Of a stretch of 64,000 nt of DNA, positions 54,913 to 64,000 are shown in pieces. The notes under the pieces were generated by a model. The model saw only the letters and a program-made list of their open reading frames with translations, ran no database searches and was not told the origin of the DNA. The DNA comes from Tetrapisispora phaffii CBS 4417. Lineage: Eukaryota; Ascomycota; Saccharomycetes; Saccharomycetales; Saccharomycetaceae. Each line of letters begins with the position of its first letter. Position 1 is the first letter of the stretch. Made by a program: the position numbers and the translations under genes. The DNA is taken from positions 1-64,000 of the forward strand of contig NC_016520.1 of NCBI RefSeq assembly GCF_000236905.1, given 5' to 3'.

Positions 54913-55788
54913 ATGTTTGATAAAGCCATTGCTTTAACTAAAATGATAATTGGTGGAATTTCTATAGTAGCTGCTGCTTCTTTGGCTGGGTTATACACTT
55001 TCCAGAATAGACTGGTTTATCCTTCATGGGCTCAGAATGCAAGAAACTATGTGGATACTCCTGATAAATACAATCTACCATATAAAAGAGTAATACTGAA
55101 AACGAGAGATAACATTCAATTAGAGGCTTATGACCTACATTATAATGATATTTCTGGCGATTCTAAGACTACCGTACTGATTTTATGTCCAAATGCTGGT
55201 AATATTGGATATTTCTTACCAATTATTGAAATTTTCTTTAGACAATTTAAGACAAATGTTTTCATATATTCATATAGAGGTTATGGTAACTCAACTGGTT
55301 CTCCCACTGAGAAAGGTTTAAAAATTGATGCTGATACTGCAATTGAACATTTAATTAACGATGACTTCCATAAAGATAAGAAACTTGTACTCTACGGCCG
55401 TTCTTTGGGAGGAGCTAATGCTATCTACATAGCATCTAAATATAAAAACATTGTCGATACTGTTGTATTGGAAAATACATTTTTGAGCATCCCAAAAGTT
55501 ATTCCTCATATGCTCCCCAAATTAAAATATGTTGTTAGCTTCTGTCATGAAATATGGAACTCAGAAAAAGAAATTAGCAACTGTTCTAGTGAAACCCCAT
55601 TCTTATTTTTAAGTGGAAAAAAAGATGAAATAGTACCACCAGAACATATGAAAACTCTATACCAGCTTTGTCCCAGTAATAAGAAACAAATCTTTGAATT
55701 TCCAAAGGGTTTTCACAATGACACAATTATACAAGATGGCTATTGGGATATAATAGAAAAATTTTTGGAAGAAAACCGTTTTATTTAA
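54913..55788 (+). CDS. YNL320W orthologue, alpha/beta hydrolase (Bem46/ABHD13 type)
   Basis: 291 residues from the ATG at 54913; the frame extends 4 codons via GTG. An N-terminal membrane anchor (about 8-28) is followed by the conserved NRLVYPSWAQNARN segment. The alpha/beta hydrolase core has LCPNAGNIGYF as oxyanion region, the nucleophile elbow GRSLGG with its Ser, an acidic residue in KDEIVPP, and the His in GFHNDTI. The family is of unknown substrate and localises to membranes. It is near-collinear with YNL320W (284 residues). Confidence 0.93.
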   Translation: MFDKAIALTKMIIGGISIVAAASLAGLYTFQNRLVYPSWAQNARNYVDTPDKYNLPYKRVILKTRDNIQLEAYDLHYNDISGDSKTTVLILCPNAGNIGYFLPIIEIFFRQFKTNVFIYSYRGYGNSTGSPTEKGLKIDADTAIEHLINDDFHKDKKLVLYGRSLGGANAIYIASKYKNIVDTVVLENTFLSIPKVIPHMLPKLKYVVSFCHEIWNSEKEISNCSSETPFLFLSGKKDEIVPPEHMKTLYQLCPSNKKQIFEFPKGFHNDTIIQDGYWDIIEKFLEENRFI

Positions 55789-55880
55789 AATCCCTAGAGA
55801 TCTGTATATAAACTAATTTATAGATTTTAAAAACTTATCAAGACACAGATAATTTTATATACTATTAATTATTTGAAATT

Positions 55881-58800
55881 TTATTCAGTGGAATAATCAC
55901 CAGCAGGACAATCTGTCATACCCTCTTCCAAAAACCAATCCCTCATGCATTCAAAATGTCCACCATGTCCACATTGCAAAACACTCATTGTCAAACCTTT
56001 CATGGGCTTTTCACAAACAACACATAATTTGTTTCTTTTATTACAAGATTCACAATACCAATAACCAAATTCTTTTAGAATATTTTTATTGCTAGCCCTC
56101 TTTCCTAATTCAAAATTTTCTTGTGTAAATTTTTCTTTTGAACGTTCATTAATTACTAATTTTCCACAGTTATCACAGAATATTTGAATTAAGGAATTAG
56201 TACCAGTGTTATCCAAAATGTTATCCCATGGGCAATATTTCAATAGAGCCGCAGCTATTTCAAATAATTCATATCTATGTAAAATATCGATGAATTGCAA
56301 AATACTATCTTTCACAACGTTAAAGGTTGTTATTTTATACACATCCTGAAATAGTGTCAGGATGCTAATAACCATCAGTATGTTACCATTTTGGACAGCT
56401 TGATTAAATAACTGTTTTAGGATCTTTCCTGTTGACCAAGGCTCAATATCTCCATTATCTAACCCTTGATTTTTTTTGATTTTTTCATTTTCAAATAATT
56501 TAGACAATAAAACTTGATGTTCTTTTATTTTTAAGTTGTTGATCTTATATGCAGGTAATTCAAAGTCACTAATTCTTGAGTTACCGTCGCTAAATGTTGG
56601 AGACAAAGTGAGTCTATTTTGAGAAAGTTTCTTGTAATTATTAAGAGTAGAGGTGTAATTTCTAAAAGAGGAAAGTTTGCTAACAGGACTGTTATCGTGA
56701 GTAGAGAAACTAGATCTTGACATAAAATCACTATCTCTACTTTCAAATATCGGCCTCTCTGTCATGAAAGTATCTATGAAAGAAGGTCGTTTATTTCTTT
56801 TCGGAATTAATGTAATATCTGGCTGTTCTTCGGCATTTCTTAAGCTAGTTGTTTCTGAAAACAGATTGTCATTTTTATCATTTTCATCTTCTAAATTTTC
56901 ACTCGAGGTGAAAGATTTTACCTGTTCCCTTAATGGTTTCAATTCAAATCCAGCTCTTGTCTGGGTTGATATAATGGGTTCTGAGAAATTTTTTGAATTC
57001 TCGAGGCTTTGAGAAATTCGATTTGGTGAATCTATATTTCCTATATTATCAGCACTTAATGAATGTATTGTAGATAGTTTATTTGTCTCTTCCAGCATCT
57101 TCTGTTTCTTTAAAGCATTTTCCTTTGAAAATAAAATATTAAGATTTGATTTCTTTTTGTCAGTAAAGGCTTTCGGATCGCTTACAACAAAAGAACCAAT
57201 TTCACTCGGTAAATCTGTTAACTGCGTATTAAAAGAATCTCCTCTGTTGTGCGAACGTGAAACATTTTCATTGTATTGAAAATTGGCACTATCGTGTTCA
57301 CTTATATCTGTTTCTTCTATTTCAAGTTCTTTGCTTATACTTTGTAAATCCCACAGCAGTGCATCTCGAATAATCACCCAAACTTTAAAATTGGGAAGGT
57401 CATCGATATATGAGTATACACCTGCATTATGTTTGCATATTTCGATCAGTTCGATTAATAACTTTATCCTTTCCTTAAGCTTTCTTGTAGTTTCTGATAA
57501 CTCATTATCTTCTTCATCTTTCTCTACACCATCATCGGAATGATATATTGAGGTATCAGAATCCGATCGATTTTTTGTATCCTTACTAACTAGAGATTCA
57601 GAACCTGTAATTTGATTTTCAATTGATTTATTTTCCGATGATGTTTCTGACTTCTTAGTCATTAAATTAGTCCAGGTTGTGGTATTTGTAAACCCAAATT
57701 TCTTCATCAAGTCATCCTGCGAAGAATTATTTTCCTTATCTGCAACAGGGGTTCCAAAAGATGTATTATTAGTTGTATTCCTATCCTTACTAAAGGAAAA
57801 ATCTAATTCTCTCGCTAAAAATTGGAAGACCTGAATTGGTGATTCCTTAATTGCAGATACCTCAGGTGACACTGTTTTCTTTTTAATATTCTTCATCTGT
57901 ACTAGCCGCATATTATTAAAAATATGAGGTAAATCAAGTGTAACCATAATTGGTGATTTTGTGTTAGTTTTATCAACATCGTCTGTGCCAGATGTTGGTG
58001 ATAAATTATTATTTAATGGACTTGATAAACCATAATTTTTGGAATTAGATTTTCTCATTATGCTACCTTTATCAGAAATATATGATAAATTTGAATTACT
58101 TAAATTCTTCTTAAAAGACTCTAGGCCTTTCCCTTTAGATAAGGAATGGACCTCTTGTGCCGAATTGACTTGCGGTTTATTTCCGAAGTTTCTTGTTTTA
58201 TCAAACATAGTTGGAATATAATCTTCATTTGTTGTATAATCACCAACATCTTGATTAACAGCCAAAAATCCACTACCGTCCATATCTCTCCATGTTACCA
58301 CAGTCCTTTGAATATTGTCTAATACTGTTGGCTCCTGCTCAATATTCCAACCATTAATCCTATTTGCTCTATCGACGTTGAATATAAGTTTTTCATTCCA
58401 CCAAACAAGACCTTGTGAAGGAGCTGCTGTCAATAAAATATGCTTAGGAATATATTTTCTTCCTAAGGCATAAATATTAACTGCTGCCTCGTCACCCATT
58501 GATGATATGGCAAGTAACGAATTCATTACGTTATTATCATATGAAGGTCTAAATTTCAATTTTGTCACGGGAAACCCTACATTAATGGTTGTCTCTGGCA
58601 ATGACAGAATATTATTTCCATTCATTGATAAGTTAGAAAAACTGTTAATTTGGTTATTCAACAAAGGTGTGGTAGAACTAACATTTAAATAATCATTTTT
58701 CATATCACCAACATACCAGAGACAGCATTTTCCATCTCTTCCACCAGTAACTATATAATCTTGATTAGGGTGCCAATTTAAGCATAAACCTGGCCCTGTG

Positions 58801-59813
58801 TGTGCATTGATTTTTCTCTCTGCATGAGATGGTTGACGGATATCAAACTTTAGTAGAAGACCAGAATCATGAATAGAAGCAAATTTATATCCAGAGTTAT
58901 TTTTTCGCCTCAAGTTTGCTGTGGCACTGCCATGACTTGCAAAATTATAACCTGGCATCCATTTTACATCTCTTATCGAATCTGAAGCAGTATTAATGTT
59001 TATATCACTTCTAGTGGATCCATTTAAAGAACCCGTCCTTAAATCCCATATCTTGATACAGCCATCTTGACCACCACTAATTAACAGATTACTATCCACC
59101 ATATTGAAATCAAAACTATTTACAGCTCTTGTGTGTTCTGAATAAGAAGTTATTAGTGTTTTATCCAATTTTTCTGCCTTATTTATGTCATAAATTGATA
59201 TCACTGTCGACTTGGCACATATTGCAACATAATTTTTATAATTATTAAAACCTGTTTTCACATCTGCTATTGTACTTAATTTTAGTTGTCTATGCCTTTT
59301 ATTCAGGTTTGACGATACTGCAGCATTTGAAATGGAACTTGATGCAGTTGTATCTGTAAAGTTATGAATTAAAGATATTGTTTTATCTTCCTCTGAAAAT
59401 TTATAGTAACCTAAATGTGATTTACCTGCACAGATCAAACCGTTAGAATTCGGATCATTTATTTTATCTATACTTGAGAACTCTTTTTGTAAGTAGGTTG
59501 AATATACCAAACCTGTTGATTTCGGTACTGTCGGTACACTCACCGTTCTACTAAGACTTGGTTTAATTCTCATTGTTTGATTCTCAGTGACAGTTATATT
59601 TCTATTTGGATCAAAACTCGATGGTCCACTGTTTCCTCCATAAGAATACCTTGAATGGAGATGAGATCTAGGTGAATTTTCAATTGCTGAAATCTGTGAA
59701 GAATTTCCATGATGTTGTTGGAAAGAATTTCTTTTAAAAACGATTGCATTGGACTCATTTCTGCTAAAGCTATTAGACTTATTTTTCACTATGGGTATAT
59801 TTGTATTGCTCAT
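55881..59813 (-). CDS. RTC1: RTC1 (SEA2), SEA complex WD-repeat/RING protein
   Basis: 1310 residues from the ATG at 59813. WD-repeat propeller over about residues 130-520 (for example SGGQDGCIKIWDLR and LNWHPNQDYIVTGGRDG). A long disordered Ser/Asn/Lys-rich middle, then a helical segment and a C-terminal RING-like zinc domain over roughly the last 105 residues with paired CxxC motifs and CGHGGHFEC. Rtc1 belongs to the SEACAT arm that restrains SEACIT and so supports TORC1 at the vacuole. It corresponds to YOL138C. Confidence 0.95.
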   Translation of the reverse strand: MSNTNIPIVKNKSNSFSRNESNAIVFKRNSFQQHHGNSSQISAIENSPRSHLHSRYSYGGNSGPSSFDPNRNITVTENQTMRIKPSLSRTVSVPTVPKSTGLVYSTYLQKEFSSIDKINDPNSNGLICAGKSHLGYYKFSEEDKTISLIHNFTDTTASSSISNAAVSSNLNKRHRQLKLSTIADVKTGFNNYKNYVAICAKSTVISIYDINKAEKLDKTLITSYSEHTRAVNSFDFNMVDSNLLISGGQDGCIKIWDLRTGSLNGSTRSDININTASDSIRDVKWMPGYNFASHGSATANLRRKNNSGYKFASIHDSGLLLKFDIRQPSHAERKINAHTGPGLCLNWHPNQDYIVTGGRDGKCCLWYVGDMKNDYLNVSSTTPLLNNQINSFSNLSMNGNNILSLPETTINVGFPVTKLKFRPSYDNNVMNSLLAISSMGDEAAVNIYALGRKYIPKHILLTAAPSQGLVWWNEKLIFNVDRANRINGWNIEQEPTVLDNIQRTVVTWRDMDGSGFLAVNQDVGDYTTNEDYIPTMFDKTRNFGNKPQVNSAQEVHSLSKGKGLESFKKNLSNSNLSYISDKGSIMRKSNSKNYGLSSPLNNNLSPTSGTDDVDKTNTKSPIMVTLDLPHIFNNMRLVQMKNIKKKTVSPEVSAIKESPIQVFQFLARELDFSFSKDRNTTNNTSFGTPVADKENNSSQDDLMKKFGFTNTTTWTNLMTKKSETSSENKSIENQITGSESLVSKDTKNRSDSDTSIYHSDDGVEKDEEDNELSETTRKLKERIKLLIELIEICKHNAGVYSYIDDLPNFKVWVIIRDALLWDLQSISKELEIEETDISEHDSANFQYNENVSRSHNRGDSFNTQLTDLPSEIGSFVVSDPKAFTDKKKSNLNILFSKENALKKQKMLEETNKLSTIHSLSADNIGNIDSPNRISQSLENSKNFSEPIISTQTRAGFELKPLREQVKSFTSSENLEDENDKNDNLFSETTSLRNAEEQPDITLIPKRNKRPSFIDTFMTERPIFESRDSDFMSRSSFSTHDNSPVSKLSSFRNYTSTLNNYKKLSQNRLTLSPTFSDGNSRISDFELPAYKINNLKIKEHQVLLSKLFENEKIKKNQGLDNGDIEPWSTGKILKQLFNQAVQNGNILMVISILTLFQDVYKITTFNVVKDSILQFIDILHRYELFEIAAALLKYCPWDNILDNTGTNSLIQIFCDNCGKLVINERSKEKFTQENFELGKRASNKNILKEFGYWYCESCNKRNKLCVVCEKPMKGLTMSVLQCGHGGHFECMRDWFLEEGMTDCPAGDYSTE

Positions 59814-60387
59814 TTCTTGAAGGACTTAAAAATCGTGCTTCTTATTTATAATCATTGATATGCATGTACCCATGAGAAAATTCGCTTACCACTATTATGA
59901 GCAAAGATGAGTTTAATGATTATTATGTGACTATTTAGTCCTTGTTTAGTTGCCACTTCTTTATAAACTATATCTTTTATTTTTTGCCTTAAATATATAA
60001 AGTACGTTAATTTTATTTTTGATTCTTAAATTTTAGGAAAAGTAATTACTTACTTAAGGTCCGACAGACATAGTAAAGAAAGAATGCGAGTAATAAACCA
60101 ATAACTAAAGAACGAAAAGGTTCAAAGATAATCATGAAAAGAAATTGTAATTTTAAATAAATATAAAGGAATTGTATAAATGTGTGACGATAAGTTTTCT
60201 ATAAAAGACAACTGGTAAAGTAGCAGCTAGATCTATAAATGCTATTTTCTTCTTGTCGTTATCATCAACCTTGGAGGTCATTACTTGGATCAAAAATTGT
60301 CTCTAAAAAAGCGAAACAAACTCATGCCAATAGAATTAAATAGTTTATTCTTGATATAGTTTGAGATTTCGGAATTTACTATGGCGT
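59814..60387. other. RTC1 upstream / PFK27 downstream region
   Basis: 574 AT-rich bases. No gene or recognised site. Confidence 0.4.
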
Positions 60388-61523
60388 TTATGTTTTAGCT
60401 GATTTCTTTTGCAGAGATGCGAGTTCATTAAAGAAATTAGCATTTACAATCGAATTTAAGGTTGTCAAACACATAGTTTGTTTGGATGGAGTGAAATTGT
60501 TTGATATCTGAAGAGTTGAATTATCGTTATTTCTATAAACATGGACTTTACTCTGTTGGTAAAAAAACATTTTAACCCTATCCAAGTATTCAAAACCGTA
60601 TAATTCGAAATAATTATTAGTGAAATTACAAAGTAATTGTATCACGTTTTGGAATGTTATGGAAGAATTTTCGACATGTTCTGATGGTATTACAGGGGAA
60701 GTATTTTTTACAGAACCTGCATCTATAATTTGAAAATGAAAAAATTATCAATGTTTGGTAAATTTGAGTATTTATTCAACTCCTCTTCATCCATTTCATG
60801 AAATTGTGAATAGTAATTTTTCACTCTATTCGAAAAACTTGTGATTGCGAATTTGTATGACTTATCAAAATAATCTTCATTGAACGATTTATTATGAATG
60901 TTATACCTTATGAAGTCTCGATTGTGACAAGTTATTTGTAATATCATTGGGATTATCGTAAATGTATTTGAGTTTTGGTTATACGCATCTAATTCCTGGA
61001 CAACGTATTCTCTTCTCTTTAAATTTGAATTTGTAGCATCGAATATTGCAATATCACACTCATCATTATCAATAGACTCTAACAAATTATGCAATGTAAT
61101 CTTTGCGAATTCTTCTTTCAAATTTGAATGTTTTTGGTTGAAAAGTTCATCAACAAGATTTTTCTTACACATAGTTCTCCTTACACTCCCCGCATTAAAA
61201 ACTGTGCACCGAAGATGCCTGCTTGATTGTTGTTTCTTTAGATAATGGATCAAATGGGATGCAATAGTAGACTTTCCCGTCGCAGGTAGTCCTACCAATA
61301 TAATGACGAATTTGTTCTTATTATCAACATCTATTGGCGAGAGTTGTGGAATACTATCCAAAAAAATCTGACCAACTTCGTTATTTGTATTTGTATTTGA
61401 AGAAGTCGTCTGAGTTTGTTCTTCTAAGACCGAACACGATGTAGCTCTTGAATATCTATTTAAGGAGAACAACGAGTTGATGGAATTTGTCGATGACTTA
61501 TAAAATTCATTTGCTTCCGGCAT
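60388..61523 (-). pseudogene. PFK27: PFK27, 6-phosphofructo-2-kinase, with one frameshift
   Basis: Starts with the ATG at 61523. The first 266 codons (to 60723) carry the kinase domain, with Walker A GLPATGKST at 78-86, the FNAGSVRR segment, the FDATNS motif, and CHNRDFIRYNIHNKSFNEDY as in S. cerevisiae Pfk27. Near 60730-60737 homology leaves this frame, which stops within two codons. It continues one base out of phase down to 60388, with the conserved C-terminal LYGFEYLDRVKMFF and LTTLNSIVN segments. Pfk27 makes fructose 2,6-bisphosphate, an activator of glycolysis. The lesion is a one-base deletion in an A-run context; it could be real or a sequencing error. It corresponds to YOL136C. Confidence 0.85.
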
Positions 61524-62230
61524 CGTTTGTTTCTTCGAATAGTGCGGGATGAATGCAAATAACCTGATATCCTGAAGAATACGCTACTCGTTTGAAACTT
61601 TCTTAATAATAACAATGGCGTTTGCTTGCTTGGTTGTCTTGATATCCGGTTCAAATACCTTGCGAGAGAAGATAAACTAGCGTTTCTTTAAAGCGTTCAT
61701 TTATAAATGAAATAAAACAATGCTTCCAATCTGTAGGACCATTCATAATAAAATTTTGATTCGTAAACCATTTCATTAATATATTACATAAGTTCATATT
61801 TTTTCAATGAATCGTTTTTCAGATCGCAGGACGCTGTGTGAAATCTTCTCAGACAGGTGCGTATCCATTGCGCTGTTGGAACGCAAAGAGAAAATGGGAC
61901 GGGACAACAAACGCTGCGCGAAGAAATCTCCGCGCACATTCACGGCTTCGGCGTTTCTTTTTCTCGTATTTCTGGATGGTTCGCTCGGCTGAGAGCACCG
62001 TACGGTGCCGCACATTTTGCATGTAAATCGGTATGTAAGACCCGAACTGGAAGAACCTGAAGCAGCAGCAACAGCAGAAGCAATTGACTAAATCCACAAT
62101 GGTGGGATAATGCTGGTCACGTGCACCAATATTCAACAATGCATTGCTGAACCAACGGCTCTTAAGGATACGTTTCTCTGCGTCAGTAACTATGTATACG
62201 CAATGGCAATGGTGTAATACCATCCATGGC
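61524..62230. promoter_or_regulatory. PFK27 upstream / PHA2 downstream region, GC-rich island
   Basis: 707 bases. Bases 61838-62060 are GC-richer and open in several frames on both strands, with no family recognised. CACGTG is at 62118-62123. The S. cerevisiae neighbours MED7 and PFS2 are not seen here. Confidence 0.4.
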
Positions 62231-63229
62231 TTAGTCATAGTAACGCTTGTCTCTTGGAAATGAACCCCAGAGTGTCCATTTCAGTGACTTTTGGTTCAAC
62301 TGAGTATAATAGTCGTTCCATTCTTGTTCGGATAGTGCTTGATTTGTTTGATATTCAACGAAAAATACGTATTGCCATTTTCTAGTCGATAGTTTATTTG
62401 ACGTAAAGGGTCTTGAATTAATTGAGCACATATTTAAGGAAAATTGCTTTAATACATTCAAAATATCCACTAATGAACCTGGTGAATCGTCAATAGTGAA
62501 TGTAATTAAACTAATGTTTTCAGAGTCAGTCGATAATAACTCTTTCATAGGCGTAACTTCATTTCTTCTCTTCAAGACTAGAAATCTGGTGGTATTCCCT
62601 TTAATATCGTTTATATTAGCTTGTAAAATTTGTGCACCATTTATCTTTGCAGCAGCTTGACTGCCAATAGCTAAATTTAATATCTTGTTTGGATTCCCAT
62701 CTATGTCTAAACGAGTTTGCTGTTCCAGTGCAACTGTGACAGCTTCTGAGGTTGAGGATGTGTCAGATTTCCTGAATTTGATCTTTGGATATTTTTTACC
62801 CAAGTTTTCCAAATATTTTGCAACTTGGCCCCAAACTTGTGGGTGGGAATATATCTGGATTGTATCGTATTCTTCCTCCAATGTTTCCTTGAACTGGATA
62901 TCATTAGATCCAATTAGACAATGCGCAATTGAGACATATTGCTCGCCAACAATTTTCAACAGAGGTTCATATAACTGCGACCCTTCTTTCTTAGTTGCAT
63001 TTAACATTCTATCACGTAAAATATCATATGAAAATACAACTTGACCGTTCGTGGAGTTCTCTAGCGGAACAACAGAATAAGAGTACTCGTTATTCCTCTC
63101 TAATTCATCAAAACAGTGTACAATTGAAGGCGATGGGATATATTTGACGTCGTTACTATTTTCAAATGCTTGTATTGCTGCTTGGTGAGAGTATGTCCCC
63201 TCTGGTCCCAAAAATAATACTTTTTTCAT
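62231..63229 (-). CDS. PHA2: PHA2, prephenate dehydratase
   Basis: 332 residues from the ATG at 63229 (334 in S. cerevisiae); the frame's upstream extension begins with TTG. It begins MKKVLFLGPEGTYSHQAA, the family N-terminus. The catalytic Thr-Arg-Phe lies in GNTTRFLVL. The C-terminal ACT domain (TIDDSPGSLVDILNVLKQF, with the SRP-like CSINSRPF) binds phenylalanine. It converts prephenate to phenylpyruvate. It corresponds to YNL316C. A Gcn4-like TGAGTCG at 63386-63392 and Reb1 TTACCCG at 63426-63432 lie upstream. Confidence 0.96.
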   Translation of the reverse strand: MKKVLFLGPEGTYSHQAAIQAFENSNDVKYIPSPSIVHCFDELERNNEYSYSVVPLENSTNGQVVFSYDILRDRMLNATKKEGSQLYEPLLKIVGEQYVSIAHCLIGSNDIQFKETLEEEYDTIQIYSHPQVWGQVAKYLENLGKKYPKIKFRKSDTSSTSEAVTVALEQQTRLDIDGNPNKILNLAIGSQAAAKINGAQILQANINDIKGNTTRFLVLKRRNEVTPMKELLSTDSENISLITFTIDDSPGSLVDILNVLKQFSLNMCSINSRPFTSNKLSTRKWQYVFFVEYQTNQALSEQEWNDYYTQLNQKSLKWTLWGSFPRDKRYYD

Positions 63230-63856
63230 AGCTTGATAGTCGTTTAGAAACAATTGATATATGTGGTTCTTCTTAGTTAAGCAGTCACGCAAAACTTTTA
63301 CCCAGAACGGTTCAAAATTATGAATAAATAACTTACCGTATTTTATAACCTTAGAATATACATCTTTTTGAAATATTATAGCTCTTGAGTCGTTGGCTCG
63401 CTTTTCAATTCTTTAAAATAATATATTACCCGTCTCTATGCTTTTGATGTGACGGATCAGCCGTTTCTGGTCATCTCAACATTAAGGTAAGAGACGTACT
63501 CTAAATCGCCCACACCCACCCATCCACACACACACACACACACATTTATATAATCCAAACCTATCTTTATCAACAGTAACAGTGATGAAATAACGTAATT
63601 AATTTTAAGATGTTGCTATTCTCTTTCAAAAACATGTATCCAGTCCCCCCAGCATGCCTTTTAAAATCCTTGTGTCACAAAAAATGCAATGAGATAATTG
63701 CTTAAAAAGTGATAAATGTATAAAGTTAAAGTTCAAATAGTTTTTTTATTGATTATATAACTGTCTTAAATTTTAGCAAACAGCGTTTTATTTCTTTAAT
63801 TAGTTACTAATCCAGGTGTTCAATAATTCCCAAATCATCAAGTAGAATACATTCTA
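63230..63856. promoter_or_regulatory. Divergent PHA2 / GAS4-like promoter
   Basis: 627 bases. Gcn4-like TGAGTCG (63386-63392), Reb1 site TTACCCG (63426-63432), a Rap1-like ACACCCACCCATC (63512-63524) and a (CA)10 run (63525-63544). The C/A-rich block resembles internal telomere-like sequence. Confidence 0.4.
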
Positions 63857-64000
63857 ATGAAAGCCCTTCTATTTCCCATTTTGTTTTTTGTTATTAAATA
63901 TGTTCTAGCAGATATTAACCCCATAGTTATTAACGGTAAGTATTTTGTTGATTCAGTCACCGGTGACCCGTTCTATATCAAAGGTGTGGATTATCAGCCT
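63857..64000 (+). CDS. GAS4: GAS-family 1,3-beta-glucanosyltransferase (5' end only)
   Basis: The ATG at 63857 opens a frame that runs off the window after 48 codons. A signal peptide (about 1-18) is followed by PIVINGKYFVDSVTGDPFYI and KGVDYQP, the family's conserved N-terminal strand segment. Members elongate beta-1,3-glucan at the cell surface. GAS4 (YOL132W) is the member expected from the chromosome XV order (RTC1, PFK27, GAS4). Only the N-terminus is visible, so the paralogue choice rests on synteny. Confidence 0.7.
   Translation, partial: MKALLFPILFFVIKYVLADINPIVINGKYFVDSVTGDPFYIKGVDYQP

Noticed and set aside
61807..62238. Several overlapping frames on both strands between PFK27 and PHA2
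   Set aside because: Mutually overlapping in a GC-rich patch with no homology; at most one could be real and none stands out.

Overview
The window is a stretch of nuclear chromosome from an AT-rich budding yeast of the Saccharomycetaceae. The genes are mostly intronless with short intergenic spacing, and they use the standard code. There is one intron-containing tRNA-Trp(CCA). About 25 proteins match Saccharomyces cerevisiae orthologues. The gene order interleaves two pairs of S. cerevisiae regions. From 17 to 31 kb, chromosome X genes (LSM8, ESS1, GPI14, PEX39/YJR012C, SPC1, SUI2) alternate with chromosome VII genes (PCT1, XKS1, HIP1). From 32.7 kb to the end, chromosome XV genes (SPT20, PEX11, PSF3, NOP8, RIB4, CDC33, RTC1, PFK27, GAS4-like) alternate with chromosome XIV genes (RPD3, MDJ2, EGT2-like, LEM3, KRE1, VNX1, YNL320W, PHA2). 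Several expected neighbours are missing (for example RRP40, PEX6, FIG4, PFS2, MED7). Interleaving with losses is what a post-genome-duplication yeast with its own pattern of gene loss would show, such as the Vanderwaltozyma/Tetrapisispora group. That assignment is inference.

Region 1 (1-10.9 kb) looks subtelomeric or accessory. It holds unfamiliar small genes, a two-transmembrane protein with an apparent frameshift, and four 20-N assembly gaps. It also has LTR-like fragments and a roughly 1.4 kb repeat present twice. The key gene is a chromosomal homologue of the K1 killer preprotoxin (8390-9322). Next to each repeat copy is a minus-strand gene for a signal-anchored, Kex2-site-containing precursor; one is a pseudogene and one is cut by a gap. 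The arrangement suggests a tandemly duplicated killer-toxin-like module.

Region 2 (10.9-17.4 kb) has the FLR1 drug exporter and an ADH6-type NADPH alcohol dehydrogenase in divergent orientation. They share a 2.2 kb promoter with Yap1-type sites and C-tracts. A thioredoxin-fold protein lacking the resolving cysteine follows.

Region 3 (18-31 kb) is conserved housekeeping: RNA decay/splicing (LSM8), prolyl isomerase (ESS1), phosphatidylcholine synthesis (PCT1), GPI anchor mannosylation (GPI14), peroxisomal import (PEX39), signal peptidase (SPC1), xylulokinase (XKS1), eIF2alpha (SUI2) and histidine permease (HIP1).

Region 4 (31-64 kb) starts with an LTR-like element and tRNA-Trp. It then holds transcription/chromatin genes (SPT20, RPD3), peroxisome and replication genes (PEX11, PSF3), ribosome biogenesis (NOP8), riboflavin synthesis (RIB4), mitochondrial import (MDJ2), cell wall genes (EGT2-like, KRE1, GAS4-like), flippase subunit LEM3, vacuolar exchanger VNX1, eIF4E (CDC33), a hydrolase (YNL320W), SEA-complex RTC1, a frameshifted PFK27 and PHA2. 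KRE1, the known membrane receptor for K1 toxin in S. cerevisiae, is in the same window as the K1-like gene.
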